Source: Burkholderia metallica (GTDB lineage: Bacteria; Pseudomonadota; Gammaproteobacteria; Burkholderiales; Burkholderiaceae). From it: a stretch of 64,000 nt of DNA. The number at the start of each line of letters is the position of its first letter. The stretch's first letter is position 1. The translations under genes and the position numbers were made by a program. Shown piece after piece: positions 25,926 to 33,996 of this stretch. The DNA lies in assembly GCF_902832845.1 (NCBI RefSeq), contig NZ_CADFDB010000002.1, positions 496,001-560,000 on the forward strand. The letters are read 5' to 3'. A model generated the notes under the pieces. That model did not search any database. It was given only the letters and a program-made list of their open reading frames with translations, and had not been told where the DNA came from.

Positions 25926-26408
25926 TCGTAGACCACACTAAAGTCGTCACCGTTTGCGAAGTAAAAGTGTCGCTTCGCCGGCCGGCATCGATCGTGAAAC
26001 GGAAAGCTGTCGCAAACTCGTGGGCTTGAGTGTCGCGCGACAAACTCGTCACCTGGTCCCGGCGCTGCGAAGACAGGTGGCAACCTGCCGGGGACGCCGT
26101 CGCACCGTCGGTAATCACCGTCATCCTTTCCGCGGAACCCGCGTTTGAACGGGCAATCGGAACAAAGTGATAGGGCTCCTTCCTTCCCTATGCAGGGATT
26201 CGAACAGGCTTAGTCCAAATTTGCATGCTATTTGTGAGCGGAATAACGGCTGAATACTGTCGTCTCCGACCGTGCCTCTCGCCGCCATCGGCGAGCTGCG
26301 ACCAGGAAGCCCGACGCGCGCTCGTGCGCCGTGGTTGCAGGTGCCGGTGGGTCCCGATCGCCACCCGATCGGGATGAACGCGATCCCGCAATGCAAGAGG
26401 GTGCAGCC
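25926..26408. other. gene-free stretch
   Basis: About 480 bases before the permease gene. Short open frames exist on the minus strand (e.g. 25885-26124) but none has a recognisable family or ribosome site. It should contain the permease promoter; AT-rich sequence at 26205-26260 is the likeliest place. Confidence 0.4.
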
Positions 26409-27899
26409 ATGGCATCGATCCCCGAACCGTCGCCGACCGGCGATACCAACAAACGCAGCTGGCTCGAATCCCACGAGGCCGGCTATCACAAGACGCTCGG
26501 CAATCGACAGGTCCAGATGATCGCGATTGGCGGGGCGATCGGCACGGGGCTCTTTCTCGGAGCCGGCGCGCGACTGCAGATGGCCGGGCCGTCGCTCGCT
26601 ATCGTCTACCTGGTGTGCGGCGTGTTTTCGTTCCTGATCCTGCGTGCGCTCGGCGAGCTGGTGATGCACCGGCCGAGCAGCGGCAGCTTCGTGTCGTACG
26701 CGCGCGAATTCCTCGGCGAGAAAGCGTCGTTCGTCGCGGGCTGGATGTATTTCCTGAACTGGGCGATGACCGGCATCGTCGACATCACCGCTGTCGCGCT
26801 CTACATGCATTACTGGACGCCGTTTGCGGGGATTCCGCAATGGATCTTCGCGTTGATCGCGCTGTGCATCGTCGCCACGATGAATCTGATCGGCGTGAAG
26901 TGGTTCGCCGAAATGGAGTTCTGGTTTGCGCTGATCAAGGTCGCTGCGATCGTGCTGTTTCTCGGCATCGGCTCCGTGATCCTGGGCACCGGCGGACACG
27001 TCGCGGGCCATGACACGGGCATGCACCTGATCACCGACAACGGCGGCTTTTTCCCGCATGGACTGATGCCCGCACTCGTGCTGGTGCAGGGCGTGGTGTT
27101 CGCGTTCGCGGGCGTCGAACTGGTCGGCACGGCCGCCGGCGAATGCAAGGATGCACGCAAGGTGCTGCCGCGAGCGATCAACAGCGTGATTTGGCGCATC
27201 GCGATCTTCTACGTCGCATCGGTCGTCCTGCTCGTCTGCCTGCTGCCCTGGAGCGCGTACAAGGCGGGGCAAAGCCCGTTCGTCACGTTCTTCGGCGCGC
27301 TCGGCGTTCCCGGTATTGGTTCGATGATGAACCTGGTGGTATTGACGGCGGCGCTGTCGAGTCTCAACTCGGGGCTGTATTCAACCGGGCGCGTACTGCG
27401 TTCGCTGTCGATGGGCGGCTCTGCGCCCGCGTTCCTCGGGCGGATGAGCGCGCAATCCGTGCCGTACGCGGGCATTCTCGTGACGGTCGCAATCTACGTG
27501 ATCGGGGTTCTGCTCAACTATCTCGTACCGTCGAGCGTGTTCGAAATCGTGCTGAATATCGCATCGCTCGGCATCATCAGCACGTGGGGGTTCATCGTCG
27601 TCTGCCAGATGAAATTCCGTGCGGCCGTCAAGCGCGGCGACGTGGACGACGTGTCGTTCAGGATGCCCGGCGCGCCGCTGACGTCGTGGCTGACCCTGCT
27701 GTTCCTGCTCGGCGTGCTGATCCTGATGGCATTCGACTACCCGAACGGCACGTGGACGATTGCGTCGATTCCGCTGGTCGCGCTGTTGCTCGTCGCCGGC
27801 TGGACCTGGCTGAGCGGCCGCGCGCGCCGCGCGTTGCTCAAGCCGACGATTCCGTCGGTCACGCTCACGCAGAACGTCCTCGAAAAGGGCGACAGCTAA
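26409..27899 (+). CDS. ansP: amino acid permease, L-asparagine permease-like (AnsP)
   Basis: 496-residue APC-family proton-coupled amino acid permease with twelve predicted membrane helices. The AAT-subfamily signature is clear: LGNRQVQMIAIGGAIGTG, LFLGAG, then ALGELVMHRPSSGSFVSYA. The closest pattern I know is AnsP/GabP; the soluble N-terminus TNKRSWLESHEAGYHKTL favours AnsP. Start at 26409 is preceded by AAGAGG. It stands alone: no asparaginase gene nearby. Substrate assignment to asparagine is moderately sure. Confidence 0.85.
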   Translation: MASIPEPSPTGDTNKRSWLESHEAGYHKTLGNRQVQMIAIGGAIGTGLFLGAGARLQMAGPSLAIVYLVCGVFSFLILRALGELVMHRPSSGSFVSYAREFLGEKASFVAGWMYFLNWAMTGIVDITAVALYMHYWTPFAGIPQWIFALIALCIVATMNLIGVKWFAEMEFWFALIKVAAIVLFLGIGSVILGTGGHVAGHDTGMHLITDNGGFFPHGLMPALVLVQGVVFAFAGVELVGTAAGECKDARKVLPRAINSVIWRIAIFYVASVVLLVCLLPWSAYKAGQSPFVTFFGALGVPGIGSMMNLVVLTAALSSLNSGLYSTGRVLRSLSMGGSAPAFLGRMSAQSVPYAGILVTVAIYVIGVLLNYLVPSSVFEIVLNIASLGIISTWGFIVVCQMKFRAAVKRGDVDDVSFRMPGAPLTSWLTLLFLLGVLILMAFDYPNGTWTIASIPLVALLLVAGWTWLSGRARRALLKPTIPSVTLTQNVLEKGDS

Positions 27900-28250
27900 G
27901 CCATGCGACGCCCGACAAGCGGGTGGCGGCCGACGCAGCGGTGGCGGCCACCCGCCCCGTTCGGGGAAATCCCGTCACGCCGACCGACCGTATGACGGCG
28001 GTCGACGCCGCTCGGCCCATAGCTGCGCGAACGCATGGATCTGGAACTGACGCCCCCGAGCTGCCGTCGCAGCGCACAGCCGCGGTCACGCGCTGTACGA
28101 CATCCGGGTTTGAGCGAGCAATCAGGCTATAGCGGCAAGGTTCACTATCTCGCTGTCGCGTCGACCCCGACGCTAGGAACGGCGCACGACAGCGAATGGC
28201 GGTTCAGCGGCGACGAGAATGACTCTTAGCGACCCAGAACGGCCCTTCAG
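27900..28250. other. gene-free stretch
   Basis: About 350 bases after the permease with no supported gene; it borders an IS3-family scrap and is probably eroded accessory DNA. Confidence 0.4.
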
Positions 28251-28405
28251 ATTTATCCAAAGCGGCCAATCGTTGCGACCTGCGGCGGGATTTTATAGCC
28301 ACGCTCGATGAGTATCTTGGCCTCGGCGCGACTGCGGAATCATTCCCGATTAAATCGCTTCTCCCGCAGCGTGCCGTTGGAACCTTCAACGGAGTCGTTC
28401 TGCCA
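28251..28405 (-). pseudogene. IS3-family transposase OrfB fragment
   Basis: On the minus strand from 28405 the frame reads WQNDSVEGSNGTLREKRF, which fits the segment around the catalytic Glu of IS3-type DDE transposases (WQNGFVESFNG in intact copies). It is followed by an internal stop, then FRSRAEAKILIERGYKIPP, where intact copies have FxSxxEAxxxIxxWRxxYN, and another stop near 28253. No terminal inverted repeats or OrfA are found. A decayed insertion-sequence remnant. Confidence 0.75.
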
Positions 28406-28471
28406 AGGGCGGCAAGAACGGACACAGCGTGTACGATCTGGTCTTCAAGAAAACCATCCAAGGAGAGAGGA

Positions 28472-28705
28472 ATGAATCCGGAACAGGCCCGAGCCGAAGA
28501 AACCGAGGCGATGGAGCGCATGGTGGCCGCCACGCTGCGCGTGCAGAGTACGTTCGCCTCGATGCAGAAGCAATTTCCGCCGCAAGGCAGCGGCGAGCCT
28601 TCGCCGTTCGCGCTGCAAACCTTTGATGCCGCCCTGCAGGAACTTGAAGACGCACAGGCCGCGTTCGATGCGCTGCTGAACGATCTGATCGACGGTAACC
28701 GCTAA
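28472..28705 (+). CDS. small hypothetical protein
   Basis: 77 residues, acidic, mostly helical and rich in Ala, Glu and Gln (AMERMVAATLRVQSTFASMQ, then ALQELEDAQAAFDALLNDL), likely a short coiled coil. A very good ribosome site AAGGAGAGAGG stands directly before the ATG, which is why I accept it despite its size. No family recognised. It follows the IS3 remnant. Confidence 0.6.
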   Translation: MNPEQARAEETEAMERMVAATLRVQSTFASMQKQFPPQGSGEPSPFALQTFDAALQELEDAQAAFDALLNDLIDGNR

Positions 28706-28799
28706 AGGCTACGCCCTTATCCGCACCGATTGTCGACGATCTAAAAAGCTGTTCGAACGGCCGTTCGTAGCCGAATCGAGCCCGATGAACTCGCTTCGG

Positions 28800-29255
28800 C
28801 TAGGACCTGTGCTGCATATCACAGAGAAGCGCCGACGCCTCCAGCTCGCGACGAACTTTCCGCAGAAAGCGAATGTTCCGAATGCTCCACCCGAATACAG
28901 CTATCATCACTACCGCGATTATCGACAGAGTTAGTGACTGGTCCCAAAAGCCGCGCACTGTCGCGCAAAAAACCAGGATGCTCCACACGCAAAAGAAAAT
29001 TGCCCCACCTTCGGGCTCGCACACGATCTCACCGTTCTTATGATCACGCCACCCGATCAAAGTCTGCCAGTTTCCGGTCTCTTTGAGATAGGCGGTAATC
29101 GTCATTCCGGATTCGATACGGGGTGCGCCGGGTGCGGCTACGGAGTACTCCTTACGGCCTGCATTTTCGAAACCGAATAGAGTGACCTGCTTGCGGTTCT
29201 GCGACGTCTGTACGACACCAAAAACGCGATCCAGTCGCACCGTTTCAAGAGGCAT
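28800..29255 (-). CDS. hypothetical protein with two membrane segments
   Basis: 151 residues. An N-terminal soluble part of about 80 residues (GVVQTSQNRKQVTLFGFENA, ITAYLKETGNWQTLIGWRD) with small beta strands is followed by two hydrophobic helices (AIFFCVWSILVFCATV and LTLSIIAVVMIAVFGW) and a basic tail. Start at 29255 (MPLETVRL) has AGGGAA before it. Its base composition is clearly lower in GC than the neighbours. Family unknown. Confidence 0.65.
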   Translation of the reverse strand: MPLETVRLDRVFGVVQTSQNRKQVTLFGFENAGRKEYSVAAPGAPRIESGMTITAYLKETGNWQTLIGWRDHKNGEIVCEPEGGAIFFCVWSILVFCATVRGFWDQSLTLSIIAVVMIAVFGWSIRNIRFLRKVRRELEASALLCDMQHRS

Positions 29256-29482
29256 GGCAGTGTTCCCTGTCTTCAGTCTTTTTGCACTCCGCAAGCTGCT
29301 TTGGCACGAGAAAGAAGATCATTCACCGCGGTAATTGTGTACTCCTATTGCAGCCGAGATAGCACGGAGCCCCTCGTGCCCGGCCGAGAAATCGGTCAAT
29401 GCGGTCCTACCGACTATCCGACGACTCGATTCCTCGTGAATCGCACGTGTAGTGCAAACGCACGGTGCCGCCGCCGCGTGAT

Positions 29483-30040
29483 CTATCGCAGCGCCTGCGC
29501 CGGCTCCACTACAAACGCATCCTCGACGAACCGGATCACGTCGTCGAGCGACGACGTGCACGCGGCCCCCGCCGCCAGCTCGCGAAACGCGCCGTCCGGC
29601 CCGAAGCAGACGAGCGGCTTGCGGCAGCGCTGCGCGAGCGCAATTTCCTCGGCCGTGCCGTGGCCGCCCGGCAGCGCGACGATCAGGTCGCTGCTCAGCA
29701 CGTTCACGTAGTTGCGGTTGAGCGTGTCCGGCGCGGCGTCCGGCTCGCGGCGCGGCAGCGGCGTGAGGATCGGGATGTCGACGAACGGATGCGGATAGCC
29801 GTCGAGCGGCACGAAACCCGCGACCGGATCGGCCTGCGTCGGCAGGATGCCGATCGACCGGCCCGCGCGCCCCGGCACGCCCGCGAACGCGCGCGCGACC
29901 GCCAGCATCACGCCCTGCCCGCCGCCCGTGAGCAGGTTGAAACCGGCCTGCGCGAGCCACGCGCCGAGCGGCTCCGAAAACGCGGGCCACGGCTCCTTGC
30001 CGGAGCCCATCACACCGATCGTCCTGTTCCTGTGTTGCAT
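29483..30040 (-). CDS. LOG family / TIGR00725-like nucleotide-binding protein
   Basis: 185 residues with a Rossmann-like fold. GGGQGVMLAVARAF and the LOG signature PGGHGTAEEI (lysine decarboxylase-like fold) are present. LOG proteins release bases from nucleoside 5'-monophosphates; TIGR00725-type relatives are described as possible molybdenum cofactor carriers. It begins 44 bases after the MFS transporter gene and is probably translated from the same mRNA. Which activity it has cannot be decided from sequence. Confidence 0.8.
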   Translation of the reverse strand: MQHRNRTIGVMGSGKEPWPAFSEPLGAWLAQAGFNLLTGGGQGVMLAVARAFAGVPGRAGRSIGILPTQADPVAGFVPLDGYPHPFVDIPILTPLPRREPDAAPDTLNRNYVNVLSSDLIVALPGGHGTAEEIALAQRCRKPLVCFGPDGAFRELAAGAACTSSLDDVIRFVEDAFVVEPAQALR

Positions 30041-30084
30041 CGTGGTTTCCGGTGAAGTCGTCGGGTTGCGCGCGAGCGCCGCGC

Positions 30085-31332
30085 TCATTCGAGCTCGACG
30101 CCCTTGAGCTCGGGAATCAGGAACAGCGTCGCGACCATGTCGAGCACGTAGAGGCCGGCGAGCAGCGCAATGGCCGCCTGGAATGAGTAGTGCGCGGCCA
30201 GCGCGCCGACCGCGACCGGGCCGAAGCCGCCGACCGCGCGGCCGATATTCCACAGCACGTTCTGCGCGGTGGCGCGCGCGGCCGTCGGATAGCCTTCCGA
30301 CATCAGCGTGCCGTAGCCGCCGACCATCCCGTTGACGAACATGCCCATCAGCGCGCCGGCCCACAGCATCGCGGTCGGGTCCGACAGCCGCGCATACGCG
30401 ATGACCGTCACGACAGCGCCGAACTGGTACAGCAGGAACGTCGGCTTGCGCCCGATGCGGTCGGCCAGTTGCCCGAACACCCAGACGCCGATCATCATCC
30501 CGACGACGGTTGCCGCCGTCCACAACCCCGACTTCGTCAACGAGAAGCCCATCTGTTTCGACAGGAAGGTCGGCAGCCAGATCATGATCCCGTAGTAGCC
30601 GAAATTCTGGACCGAGCACAGGATCGCGATGCCGAGGCTCGTGCGTGCGGTGCGGCCGTCCGCGACGAGCAGGCGGAAGGCATTGGCTGTCGGCTGCGCC
30701 GCCCGCTGCACGAACGCTTCCGGCTCGTGCAGCTTGTTGCGCATCGCCCATGCGAGCAGCGCGGGCAGCACGCCGACCACGAACATCCCGCGCCAGCCGA
30801 TGTGCAGCAGCAGGAACGGCGTCGACAGTGCGGCCAGCAGCACGCCGGCCTGCCAGCCGAGCGCGACGTAGCACGACACGCGGGCGCGCTTGCTCGCCGG
30901 CCACGCTTCCGCCGCGAGCGCCATGCCGATCCCGAACTCGCCGCCCAGCCCGATGCCCGCGATGGTGCGGTACACGAGCAGATCCGCGAAGCCCTGCGCG
31001 AACGCGCACAGCCCGGTGAAGATCGCGAACAGCAGGATCGTCCAGGTCAGCACGCGCACGCGCCCGTAACGGTCGCTCAGCGCACCGAACACGATGCCGC
31101 CCGCGACGGCGCCGATCAGCGTCCACGTGACCAGCGCGCCGCCCTGCCCGGGCGTCAGGTGCAGCGCCGCCGTGATTGCCGGCAGCATGAAGCCGAGGAT
31201 CAGCAGGTCGAAGCCGTCCATCGCATAGCCGATCGCCGATCCGGCCAGCGCTTTCCACGCATACGCGCCGACCTGCTCCACGCACGGGGCCGACGGGCCG
31301 CCGAGCGCCGAAGATTTCATGTTTGCTGCCAT
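30085..31332 (-). CDS. MFS transporter (metabolite:H+ symporter type)
   Basis: 415 residues, twelve predicted helices. GYAMDGFDLLILGFMLPAI and the loop GALSDRYGRVRVL are the conserved marks of the sugar/aromatic-acid symporter branch; RTIAGIGLGGEFGIGM is the helix-4 motif. AGGA lies 6-9 bases before the ATG at 31332; a second Met occurs at residue 5. First gene of a two-gene unit with the LOG-like protein. Substrate unknown, an organic acid is likely. Confidence 0.88.
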   Translation of the reverse strand: MAANMKSSALGGPSAPCVEQVGAYAWKALAGSAIGYAMDGFDLLILGFMLPAITAALHLTPGQGGALVTWTLIGAVAGGIVFGALSDRYGRVRVLTWTILLFAIFTGLCAFAQGFADLLVYRTIAGIGLGGEFGIGMALAAEAWPASKRARVSCYVALGWQAGVLLAALSTPFLLLHIGWRGMFVVGVLPALLAWAMRNKLHEPEAFVQRAAQPTANAFRLLVADGRTARTSLGIAILCSVQNFGYYGIMIWLPTFLSKQMGFSLTKSGLWTAATVVGMMIGVWVFGQLADRIGRKPTFLLYQFGAVVTVIAYARLSDPTAMLWAGALMGMFVNGMVGGYGTLMSEGYPTAARATAQNVLWNIGRAVGGFGPVAVGALAAHYSFQAAIALLAGLYVLDMVATLFLIPELKGVELE

Positions 31333-31631
31333 GGTGTCCTGCCACGATTGTCCGGCGACATTTTAAGGCCTGTGCCGGTGCGCGAAAGGCCGGCCGGCCA
31401 GCCGCCGGCGCGGGTGCGCGTGCGTGCCGGCATCCGCTTGCGGGACGGCAACGCGGGAACCAGCGGGCAATGAACGGGAGGGGAAAGCGGTGAACCGGTG
31501 TCGGCGGCAAGGCCGATGATGTCGCGCTTAGGCCGGACACCGGATGAAACGCGACGGACTGGCGGGGTGTTGCAGCCCGGTCCGCTTGCGCGAACCGGAC
31601 GGCGCCGGGCGGCCCGGCGGCCCGGCCGGCA
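31333..31631. other. gene-free stretch
   Basis: About 300 bases of very GC-rich sequence between the H-NS-like gene end and the MFS gene start, both on the minus strand. It should hold the MFS promoter; no clear boxes or hairpin terminator found. Confidence 0.35.
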
Positions 31632-31961
31632 TCAGCCCTGGTCGTCTCCGGGCCACCAGGTCTTGGCCTCGCGGTCGACGACGAGCGTGTCGAGATCCTT
31701 GCCTTCGAGCCATTTCGGCCGCGGGCCGCGGCCCGACCAGGAACGGCCGGTCGTCGGATCGTAATACTTGGCCGGCGCCTTGCGTTTTCGCTGAACGATA
31801 TAGCCCAGCGCGCTCAGCACTTCCTGCTGCGAAATTCCCAAAAGCTCGACCTGTTCCTTGAATGCCGCGAGCGCGGCCTGCTTCTCCTTCTGCTTCGCAT
31901 CCGACAGCTTGATATTCAGGTCCCGAAGTTGTGCTTCGAGTTCCTGCAGGGCCTGGGTCAT
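31632..31961 (-). CDS. H-NS family nucleoid-associated protein
   Basis: 109 residues. The N-terminal half is a coiled coil (LEAQLRDLNIKLSDAKQKEK) for oligomerisation; the C-terminal part carries the H-NS DNA-binding core YYDPTTGRSWSGRGPRPKWL with the minor-groove loop in SGRGPRP, close to the canonical Q/R-GR. AGAGGAT before the ATG at 31961 decides the start over an ATG seven codons upstream. Burkholderia carry several such paralogues, often near accessory DNA they silence. It lies downstream of the reverse transcriptase gene. Confidence 0.9.
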   Translation of the reverse strand: MTQALQELEAQLRDLNIKLSDAKQKEKQAALAAFKEQVELLGISQQEVLSALGYIVQRKRKAPAKYYDPTTGRSWSGRGPRPKWLEGKDLDTLVVDREAKTWWPGDDQG

Positions 31962-32288
31962 GTATTCATCCTCTTTGGGCATGTTTTCGCAAAAAGCTCC
32001 GATGGCGGAACCTACCACGAAGTTCCGCCGATAGGGGCTGGCAAATATATGAATCGTTTGCCCGAGCCGGCATGGCTTGCGCAATACGCACTAAACGACG
32101 TCGCGCGTCAATCAATGACGGACAGGAGCGGGCCGGCAACGCGCAGCCCGCCCGGTGCGAAGGCGCGGCGAACGGCTGCGGCAAACAAGCGCCGCCCCTG
32201 GCACGGGCGCGGCATGGCGCGAATGATAGCAGTGCTCGGCGTCGTATTGCAGAAGTCGACGGCCCGCGTCGATGCGACCCCGGAACGC
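31962..32288. other. gene-free stretch upstream of the H-NS-like gene
   Basis: About 330 bases between the reverse transcriptase stop and the H-NS-like start. Sequence at 31980-32060 is AT-richer and probably carries the H-NS promoter. No gene supported. Confidence 0.4.
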
Positions 32289-33638
32289 TTACCGGCCGGT
32301 GTCGGACGCGTCCCACGCGATCCGGTCGAACAGCGCGCGCAGCCTCGCGCCGCGCGCCGCGTTCAGCGCGGCCGCATGCGCGACGCGTCCGGCGAGATGC
32401 GCACGGAAGTCCGGATGCGCATCGCGATTCTGCGACGCCGGGCCGCACCGGATGCAGTTGGTCAGGATGGCCTTCAGGAGATCGAACTCATCGCGCGCCA
32501 GGTTCGGGTGACGATTGACGACCACGCCGGCCAGTTGCTGGCGCACGCCGCGCCGCATCACGCGCGTCTTGCGCAGTTGCAGCGCGAAGCCTTCCTCGAG
32601 CGCGATCGCGGCAACCCGCACCTGCAGCCGCTCGACGTCGCGCGTCAGCGCACCGTCGCCGGAAAACGCGAGATCGTCGGCATAGCGCGTGTAGGTTGCC
32701 CCGAGCGAACGCGCGAGCGCGGCGAGCCGCAGGTCGAACCGGAACGCGCTCAGGTTCGCCAGCGCCGGCGACGTCGGCGCGCCCTGCGGCAGATGCCGCT
32801 CGCGATACCGCTGGCGGCCGATCCAGTCGAACCGGTCGCGCAGGTCCGGCGCGAGCAGCCGCGCGGACGGCACGCGGTTGGTACACAGGCCGGTGAGCGT
32901 GCGCGCGACTTCGGCCGGATACCCGAGCGTGACGAACAGCGCATGCACGCGTGCAGCGCGTATCGATACGAAGAAATCCGCGAGATCGAAACGGACGACG
33001 ACGTCGCGATCCGCATGCGGCGCCGCGAACGACACGATGCCATGCCCCTTGCGAAAGCCGTGTACCGCACCGTGCGGCGCGATGCGATCGAGCAGCCCGT
33101 GCAGGATGCGGCGCTGCGCTTCGCGCAGCCGGCCTTTCGGAATTTCGACGAGGCGGCTGCCGCCGCTGCGCTTGTCGTGCGCGACGTACGTGTAGTGATG
33201 CAGCGGCGTGGCGCTGCTGCGCGCGCCGACGCGCCAGTGGTCGGACAGCCAGTCGAGTTCGGGCGCGCTCACGCCGAGCCAGCCGGCAAGGTCGCCGGGC
33301 GTCGCCCACTGCGGCACGTCGCAGCCGGCGAGCGGCGCCGGTAGCGGCCGCTGGACGGGCGGGCGCCGCACGACGCGGATCACGGTCGGCCGATCCTCGC
33401 GATACCAGGCGCGCACGAACGCGGCCGCGTCGGCCAGAACCGCCGCAAGCGCGTCGATGTCGACGTCGTCCCAGTTTGCGCCGAAGCGGGCGAGCGCGGC
33501 GTCCGCACATTCGTGCGCCCACGGCTTCGCGTCGCCGAGTACAGCGGCCATACGCGCGATGACGCCGCCGCGCTCGGGCGGCCCGGCGAGCATCGCCTCG
33601 GCAATCGTGCGGGTGGTATCGCGCAGGGATGAATGCAT
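32289..33638 (-). CDS. retron-type reverse transcriptase
   Basis: 449 residues. Residues 1-130 are an N-terminal domain of unknown fold. The RT domain follows: KRSGGSRLVEIPKGRLREAQ, the first catalytic Asp at 218 in FDLADFFVSI, LPQGAPTSPALANL, and the YADD box at residues 319-322 inside YTRYADDLAFSG. The region where retron RTs have VTG-hhVN reads LAGVVVN, a variant. The start at 33638 (MHSSLRD) is chosen because the longer frame to 33749 would overlap the structured leader; no strong ribosome site is seen. No integrase or maturase domain is present, so it is not a group II intron. Probably an antiphage retron RT. Confidence 0.85.
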   Translation of the reverse strand: MHSSLRDTTRTIAEAMLAGPPERGGVIARMAAVLGDAKPWAHECADAALARFGANWDDVDIDALAAVLADAAAFVRAWYREDRPTVIRVVRRPPVQRPLPAPLAGCDVPQWATPGDLAGWLGVSAPELDWLSDHWRVGARSSATPLHHYTYVAHDKRSGGSRLVEIPKGRLREAQRRILHGLLDRIAPHGAVHGFRKGHGIVSFAAPHADRDVVVRFDLADFFVSIRAARVHALFVTLGYPAEVARTLTGLCTNRVPSARLLAPDLRDRFDWIGRQRYRERHLPQGAPTSPALANLSAFRFDLRLAALARSLGATYTRYADDLAFSGDGALTRDVERLQVRVAAIALEEGFALQLRKTRVMRRGVRQQLAGVVVNRHPNLARDEFDLLKAILTNCIRCGPASQNRDAHPDFRAHLAGRVAHAAALNAARGARLRALFDRIAWDASDTGR

Positions 33639-33649
33639 GGAGAAAGATG

Positions 33650-33822
33650 GGCGGGACGATGAGCCAACGTGACCGGTACTGCGAGGGGTGGCGTTACGCA
33701 ACGCGCAACCCGGCCCCTTGCGACGCATCGGGGTGTCGATCTGACCCACGGGGTAGCCCCGTAGTCCCGGAACATCGGCTGCCTGTTCCGGGCGTGTGCT
33801 TGACCCACCGGCCCGCGATGCG
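33650..33822 (-). ncRNA. structured leader, candidate retron msr-msd RNA
   Basis: Read on the minus strand towards the RT gene, this leader has a possible flanking pair CGCATCG (33822-33816) with CGATGCG (33730-33724). Between them are two perfect hairpins: CCCGGAACA/TGTTCCGGG (33792-33784 with 33774-33766, nine-base loop) and ACGGGG/CCCCGT (33762-33757 with 33753-33748, three-base loop). A third stem, GTTGCGC/GCGTAAC (33709-33693), follows. GTGGGTCA occurs twice. Retron ncRNAs have this place and style, but msr and msd boundaries and the branching G cannot be assigned by eye. Confidence 0.45.
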
Positions 33823-33824
33823 AC

Positions 33825-33852
33825 TTTAATGGGCGCGAATGCGGCGTGTCAA
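33825..33852 (-). promoter_or_regulatory. candidate promoter of the RT leader
   Basis: On the minus strand TTGACA (33852-33847), a consensus -35 box, is followed after 16 bases by ATTAAA (33830-33825), a weak -10. The predicted transcript would begin close to the first structured element of the leader. Confidence 0.45.
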
Positions 33853-33996
33853 ACTGGGCGGCGATCCGGCGCCGGCGCGGCGCGCCGGCCTGATGGTCCG
33901 CGAAGCGCGATCGCGCGTGCCGGCCACACAGGCCGCACAGGCCACGCGGGCGACACGAGTAGCACGGTCAACACAGGCCGCGATTTGCGCCCGGTC

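Noticed and set aside
25885-26124. 79-codon minus-strand frame between the membrane protein and the AnsP-like gene
   Set aside because: No ribosome site and no recognisable domain; composition is ordinary for a random frame.
31632-31961. H-NS-like protein as the retron effector
   Set aside because: Known retron effectors are enzymes or membrane proteins; this protein is a typical nucleoid protein with its own upstream region.
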